From Chloroflexota bacterium (GTDB lineage: Bacteria; Chloroflexota; Dehalococcoidia; DSTF01; JACRBR01), in assembly GCA_028872875.1 (NCBI GenBank), contig JAGWOC010000035.1, positions 1 through 32,079 of the forward strand: 32,079 bases of DNA, written 5' to 3'. The notes under the pieces were generated by a model, which had not been told where the DNA came from, searched no databases, and saw only the letters and a list, made by a program, of their open reading frames with translations. Position 1 is the stretch's first letter. Each line of letters opens with the position of its first letter. The position numbers and the translations under genes are program-made. Positions 28,524 through 32,079 of this stretch are shown here, in pieces.

Positions 28524-29455
28524 GCCCCGATCTCTCCTTTGCGGTAGCGCGCGACGGCCACGGCCGCGTAGCTGCCGAGCGCCTCGCCGAGCGCCGCTGG
28601 GACCACGCTGCAATCGCGCAGGGCTTGCGGCAGGGCCTCGGCTTCCAGCATCGCCCGCATCGCCGGCTCGATGAAGGTGCGGCACCGTACGTAGATGCTG
28701 CCCAGCACCACGACCTGAGGGTTCAGGATGTCGATGAGCACCGCGAGCCCTCGCCCCAGCGACGCGCCAACCGTCGCCAGCAGCGACGCGGCGACGGCGT
28801 CGCCCCGCTCCGCCGCCCGCGCGACGTGCTGGGCGGTGATCTCATCGATCGTGCCGGGATTGAACGCCACGCGACCGTCGCGCGCGCGGGCAGCCTCCTG
28901 CGCCAGGCGGGCGATGCCGCCGCCGCTGCACAGCCCCTCGAACGAGCCGGCTTTGCCGTAGCCGGTCGGACCCGAGCCGGCGAGCCGGATGTGACCGGCC
29001 TCGCCGGCGTTTCCGGACGCGCCCTCGAACAGGCGGCCGTCGAGGATGAGGCCGGCGCCCATGCCGGTGCCAAACGTCAGGAACACCACGTGGCGGTAGC
29101 CGACGGCCGCGCCGTAGGTCCATTCGGCGAGCGCGCCCGCATTGGCGTCATTCATCAGGTAGGCCTCTCCGCCGAACCGCTGGACCAGGTCCGCCACGAT
29201 CGGGACGCGGTCCCAGCCGGGGAGGTTGGGCGGCGAGAGGATGACGCCCGTCCGTGCATCCAGCGGCCCACCGCACGAGACGCCGAACACCGGATGGCTG
29301 CCGGCGCCCACCTGGTCGATCGCCGCGTACAGCGCCCCGAGCGTCGCCGCGGGCGTACCCGTCGCGACGCGCACGAGTTCCCGCGGGACGCCATCGACGT
29401 CCGTGCGCGCGACGGCGCACTTCGTGCCACCGATGTCCAGGCCGATGATGGTCAC
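28520..29455 (-). CDS. ROK-family sugar kinase
   Basis: A 311-residue actin-like-fold kinase. IGLDIGGTKCAVA (residues 4-16) binds ATP phosphate, MNDANAGALAEW holds the catalytic Asp103, and FLTFGTGMGAGLILDG is the second phosphate loop. Most ROK kinases carry a zinc-binding CGCGxxGCxE motif; here the same place reads GPTGYGKAGSFEGLC, with only one cysteine, so the zinc site is absent. Such a variant is seen among ROK proteins. The likely reaction is ATP-dependent phosphorylation of a hexose such as mannose or glucose. No helix-turn-helix is present, so it is not a NagC-type repressor. The GTG at 29455 follows GGAGG. It is the first gene of the sugar operon. Confidence 0.88.
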   Translation of the reverse strand: MTIIGLDIGGTKCAVARTDVDGVPRELVRVATGTPAATLGALYAAIDQVGAGSHPVFGVSCGGPLDARTGVILSPPNLPGWDRVPIVADLVQRFGGEAYLMNDANAGALAEWTYGAAVGYRHVVFLTFGTGMGAGLILDGRLFEGASGNAGEAGHIRLAGSGPTGYGKAGSFEGLCSGGGIARLAQEAARARDGRVAFNPGTIDEITAQHVARAAERGDAVAASLLATVGASLGRGLAVLIDILNPQVVVLGSIYVRCRTFIEPAMRAMLEAEALPQALRDCSVVPAALGEALGSYAAVAVARYRKGEIGA

Positions 29456-29641
29456 ACGTGGGCCGCCTCCGGGTGCATCATTGCGCCATGCGTGCGGGCA
29501 CAGCGTACCCCAGGCGCCGCGGGCGGGCATCGTCGCGCGCGGGTGGGATCGGAGTCCATCCATGCGATGGGCCGTACGCCACCCGCAGGTCGGCCGGCCG
29601 CCCGGCGGCGGCCTCGCCCGTCGCGCGCAGCGGCGCGTATG

Positions 29642-29651
29642 GCATCGATGC
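29642..29651. promoter_or_regulatory. Palindrome in the divergent ROK/ABC intergenic region
   Basis: GCATCGATGC is a perfect 10-base palindrome in the 283-base gap between the sugar operon and the ABC genes. It could be an operator for the divergent units. Boxes such as TATACG at 29719 may be promoters for the ABC genes. Nothing else was recognised in this gap. Confidence 0.25.
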
Positions 29652-29738
29652 ATCGTCTACGCACCCGCAACATCTTCGAAACTGCCTGCCACGGCCGTCA
29701 TGCCAATATGGAAGGACGTATACGGACGGAGCGCGCAT

Positions 29739-30659
29739 ATGCCGGGCGACCGGGAGATCCTGAGGACCGAGGGGCTGTGGAAGCGGTACGGCGAGATCAC
29801 CGCCGTCGCGGACATGAACCTGCGCGTCTACGAGCGGGAGGTGTTCAGCTTCCTCGGTCCGAACGGCGCCGGCAAGAGCACGACCGTCGGCATGATCCTC
29901 GGCCTCGTGCGGCCAACGCACGGGCGCGCGCTCGTGCTCGGCCACGACATGGCGACGCACCCGTGGCCCACGCTCAAGCGCGTCGGCGCCGTGATCGAGA
30001 CGCCGGCCTTTTACCCGTACCTCTCTGGCTATGAGAACTTGAGGACGCTCGCGTTGATGCTGCGTGACATCCCGCCGGGCCGCATCGACGAGATGCTCGA
30101 GCTCGTCGGGCTCCGTGAGCGCGGACGGGACGCGTACAAGCACTACTCGCTCGGCATGAAGCAGCGCCTCGGCATCGCGTCGACGCTTCTGCGCAACCCC
30201 GACCTGGTCATCCTCGACGAGCCGACGAACGGCCTCGACCCCGCCGGCACGCGCGAGGTGCGCGAACTGATCCCGCGGCTCGCCGAGCAGGGCCACGCCA
30301 TCTTCCTCTGCAGCCACCTGCTGCACGAGGTGCAGGCGGTGAGCGACCGCGTAGCCATCGTCAAGAAGGGGCGCGTCGTCTCACAGGGGACGGTGGAAGA
30401 GTTGCTCGGCCGCGGCCAGTACCTGCGCCTGCGCGCCGACGACATGCCCGGCCTGCTGCGCGCGCTCGATGCTGTGCCGTGGGTCACGGGAGCGGAGGCG
30501 GTCGACGGTTACGTGCGCGCGGCCGTGCCGGTGGCGCGGGCGGCGGAGCTGAATGGCATCCTGGCACAGCAGCGGATCCTGCTCTCTGAGCTCTCGCCGT
30601 GGGAGACAGAGCTGGAAGACGTGTTCCTGGAGCTGACGGGCGCGGAGGCGGTCGCGTGA
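29739..30659 (+). CDS. ABC transporter ATP-binding protein (export/ABC-2 type)
   Basis: A 306-residue ATPase. Walker A is GPNGAGKS (residues 40-47), the signature is SLGMKQR from 137, and Walker B is LVILDEPTNGLDP with Asp160/Glu161. It has a C-terminal accessory domain after residue 220, typical of ATPases of the bacitracin/gliding-type ABC-2 exporters. Partner and substrate: the membrane protein encoded next, cargo unknown. The ATG at 29739 has GGAG seven bases upstream; an in-frame ATG at 29700 is possible. The stop overlaps the next gene (GTGA). Confidence 0.92.
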   Translation: MPGDREILRTEGLWKRYGEITAVADMNLRVYEREVFSFLGPNGAGKSTTVGMILGLVRPTHGRALVLGHDMATHPWPTLKRVGAVIETPAFYPYLSGYENLRTLALMLRDIPPGRIDEMLELVGLRERGRDAYKHYSLGMKQRLGIASTLLRNPDLVILDEPTNGLDPAGTREVRELIPRLAEQGHAIFLCSHLLHEVQAVSDRVAIVKKGRVVSQGTVEELLGRGQYLRLRADDMPGLLRALDAVPWVTGAEAVDGYVRAAVPVARAAELNGILAQQRILLSELSPWETELEDVFLELTGAEAVA

Positions 30660-31528
30660 CGGAGTTGATGCTCGCCGAGGTCTACAAGCTGCGGAAGCGG
30701 ATGATGACGTGGACCGTCGCCGGGTTGCTCTGCGCGCTGGTGCTCCTGCTGTACGTGATCCTCTGGACGACGAGCGTGCGCGTGGCGACCTTTGGCAATC
30801 ACAACCAGTTCACCGGCATCGACCTCCGTCACGCGCTCTACCCGCACTGGGCGCCGGCCTACGCGCTGCAGGTCGTCGGCAGCTTCGGCGCGATCCTGGC
30901 GATGATCCTCGCCGCGGGCTCGGTCGGCAGCGAGTACGCGTGGGGCACGGTGCGGCTCGTGGCGACGGCGGCGAGCGGCCGGATCCGCATCCTGGCGTCG
31001 AAGCTCATTGTCGTGTACGGCCTGACGGCGGCCGGCGTGCTCCTCGCCATGGGCACGGCACTGGTCTTCGGCTTCGTCATCGCCCTCTACTACGGTGCTG
31101 CGAGCTTCGGCCCGCCGGGCGCGGTGCTGCTGCGCGGCGAGGCCGCCGCGTACGGCCGGACGATGTTCGTGCTGGCGCCGTACATCGCGCTCGCGTTCGC
31201 CGTCGCCGTGGTCGGCCGCTCGACGCTCGCCGGCGTCGGCACCGGGCTGGGCGTTGCGTTCATCGAGCCGCTCGTCGATGGTCTGATGCGCTCGGCCGGC
31301 AGCCCGTGGCAGAGCGTGCCGAAGTACCTCCTGAACACGAACCGGCAGATCATCCTCTTCCAGAACAGGCTGCCGGCGGTGCTGCCGCGACTGGGCGGCG
31401 GCCGCGGCGAGATCGGCGCGGCGCACTCGCCGCTGGTTGCGGGCCTGATCCTGGCGGCCTACACGGTCGCGTTCATCGCGCTGGCGTTCGCACTCTTCCG
31501 GCGCCGGGACATCGGCTCGGCAGCGTAG
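30656..31528 (+). CDS. ABC-2-type transporter membrane subunit
   Basis: A 290-residue protein with about six hydrophobic segments. It opens with ELMLAEVYKLRKRMMTW, the amphipathic start common to ABC-2 permeases. The stretch AAGSVGSEYAWGTVRLVATAASGR is the conserved cytoplasmic loop that contacts the ATPase. It forms an exporter with the preceding ATPase, to which it is coupled by a four-base overlap. The substrate is unknown; such pairs export antibiotics, lipids or peptides. The GTG at 30656 is used; ATG at 30668 is an alternative. Confidence 0.88.
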   Translation: MTELMLAEVYKLRKRMMTWTVAGLLCALVLLLYVILWTTSVRVATFGNHNQFTGIDLRHALYPHWAPAYALQVVGSFGAILAMILAAGSVGSEYAWGTVRLVATAASGRIRILASKLIVVYGLTAAGVLLAMGTALVFGFVIALYYGAASFGPPGAVLLRGEAAAYGRTMFVLAPYIALAFAVAVVGRSTLAGVGTGLGVAFIEPLVDGLMRSAGSPWQSVPKYLLNTNRQIILFQNRLPAVLPRLGGGRGEIGAAHSPLVAGLILAAYTVAFIALAFALFRRRDIGSAA

Positions 31529-31581
31529 CGCGGAAGCGCCGCGCGCCGCGCTCGTGCGGTCTCGTCACCGCCAGAGGTCCC

Positions 31582-31595
31582 GGGCCATAGGGCCC
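31582..31595 (+). terminator. Short hairpin after the ABC operon
   Basis: GGGCC and GGCCC pair around ATAG, 54 bases after the permease stop. There is no T-run, so support is weak. Confidence 0.25.
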
Positions 31596-31682
31596 TGCCG
31601 CGCGTGCAATGAGCCTCTTTCATCCGACTGGTCGCCGGCGTAGCGTTGGGCGCACCCCCGCGCGCAGGATTCGAGGTGCCCG

Positions 31683-32079
31683 ATGCCGCCCAACCCAGCC
31701 CGCCGCGCCCCCGCCCGTCCGGCGATCCGCCGCCAGGTCGCGATGGTGTTCGACCTGAACAAGTGCATGGGCTGCCAGACGTGCTCTGTAGCGTGCAAGA
31801 CGTTGTGGACGCGCGACGAAGATACGGACTACATGTGGTGGATGACCGTCAACACCCAGCCGGGGCGGGGCTGCCCGATGGACTGGGAGCAGATGGGCGG
31901 CGGCTACCGCGAGGGGGTGCCGCAGGCGGGACTGCTGCCGACGCGCGAGGAGTTCGGCGGCGGCTGGGACTTCAACTACGACGAGGTGTTCTACCAGGGG
32001 AAGGGGAACACGGTCCACCTGCAGCCCGTGGGGAAGAAGCCGACGTGGGGGCCGAACTGGGACGAGGATCAGGGGGCCG
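31683..32079 (+). CDS. NarH/NxrB-like iron-sulfur beta subunit of a molybdenum oxidoreductase, partial
   Basis: The first 132 residues of a gene that runs off the right edge. After 18 polar residues comes VAMVFDLNKCMGCQTCSVAC, with Cys28, Cys31, Cys34 and Cys38 binding a [4Fe-4S] cluster, then KTLWT. YMWWMTVNTQPGRGCPMDWE resembles the N-terminal pattern of beta subunits in the type II DMSO-reductase group (nitrate reductase NarH, nitrite oxidoreductase NxrB, ethylbenzene dehydrogenase, selenate and chlorate reductases). The beta subunit passes electrons between the molybdenum subunit and the membrane or cytochrome. The exact enzyme cannot be decided without the alpha subunit, probably just outside. 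GAGGTG at 31673-31678 supports the ATG; ATG at 31743 is an alternative. Confidence 0.88.
   Translation, partial: MPPNPARRAPARPAIRRQVAMVFDLNKCMGCQTCSVACKTLWTRDEDTDYMWWMTVNTQPGRGCPMDWEQMGGGYREGVPQAGLLPTREEFGGGWDFNYDEVFYQGKGNTVHLQPVGKKPTWGPNWDEDQGA

Noticed and set aside
1-32079. tRNA, rRNA, CRISPR array, insertion sequence or phage integration site
   Set aside because: No cloverleaf-like segment, regular spacer-repeat array, transposase or integrase pattern was seen on either strand by eye; a dedicated scan could still find a short RNA gene.

Overview
The window is very GC-rich and tightly packed, with genes on both strands. It suggests an uncultivated bacterium, most likely Chloroflexota (Dehalococcoidia or Thermomicrobia side). 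The reasons are the mix of ordinary bacterial genes (rplU, rpmA, rpmE, tatC, ndk, tsaB) with an archaeal-type arlH-arlI pair, the sulfur-carrier cysteine cluster, and the short hairpin repeats that begin with TAGGGGC. The phylum is an inference from gene content. No rRNA, tRNA, CRISPR array, insertion sequence or prophage was seen.

Layout. 1-1646 (minus): the edge of an RHS-repeat gene abutting a membrane glycosyltransferase. 1783-6411 (plus): a structured leader and S-adenosylmethionine decarboxylase, then a cytidylate-kinase-like protein, a DinB-like protein, PlsY, an S41 protease homologue and a histidine phosphatase. 6535-10258 (plus): lysA, a D-2-hydroxyacid dehydrogenase cut by an in-frame stop, tsaB and ndk. 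10409-12381 (minus): an acyl-CoA-synthetase-like protein (ADP-forming type) overlapping a GNAT acetyltransferase. 12723-15841 (plus): arlH, arlI and a small acidic protein. 15883-17111 (plus): ribosomal proteins L21, L27 and L31. 17197-20145: a family 2 glycosidase, a DUF1232 protein and, convergently, tatC.

20280-24363 (plus) is a coherent sulfur operon: an Rrf2 regulator, a CysK-like enzyme, a sulfur-carrier/E1 fusion, a free sulfur carrier ending Gly-Gly-Ala, and a CysM with the arginine that marks O-phosphoserine-dependent enzymes. This matches the logic of the mycobacterial CysO-CysM route, in which a protein thiocarboxylate gives its sulfur to cysteine. The protease needed to trim the carrier is not in the window. 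After it come a lower-GC hotdog-like protein (24573-25265), a minus-strand sugar operon (ROK kinase, SIS isomerase, GH38 alpha-mannosidase; 25455-29455), an ABC exporter pair (29739-31528) and the start of a NarH/NxrB-like iron-sulfur subunit that runs off the right edge.

Two repeat signals cut across this layout. Five patches of degenerate 7-base-phased repeats, all alignable to a GTTnnnn unit but each with its own sequence, lie between or inside genes. Four GC hairpin repeats beginning TAGGGGC lie at gene ends, three of them supplying the stop codon. Several genes also have a TAnnnT box 6-7 bases before the ATG and no Shine-Dalgarno site, as expected for leaderless transcripts.
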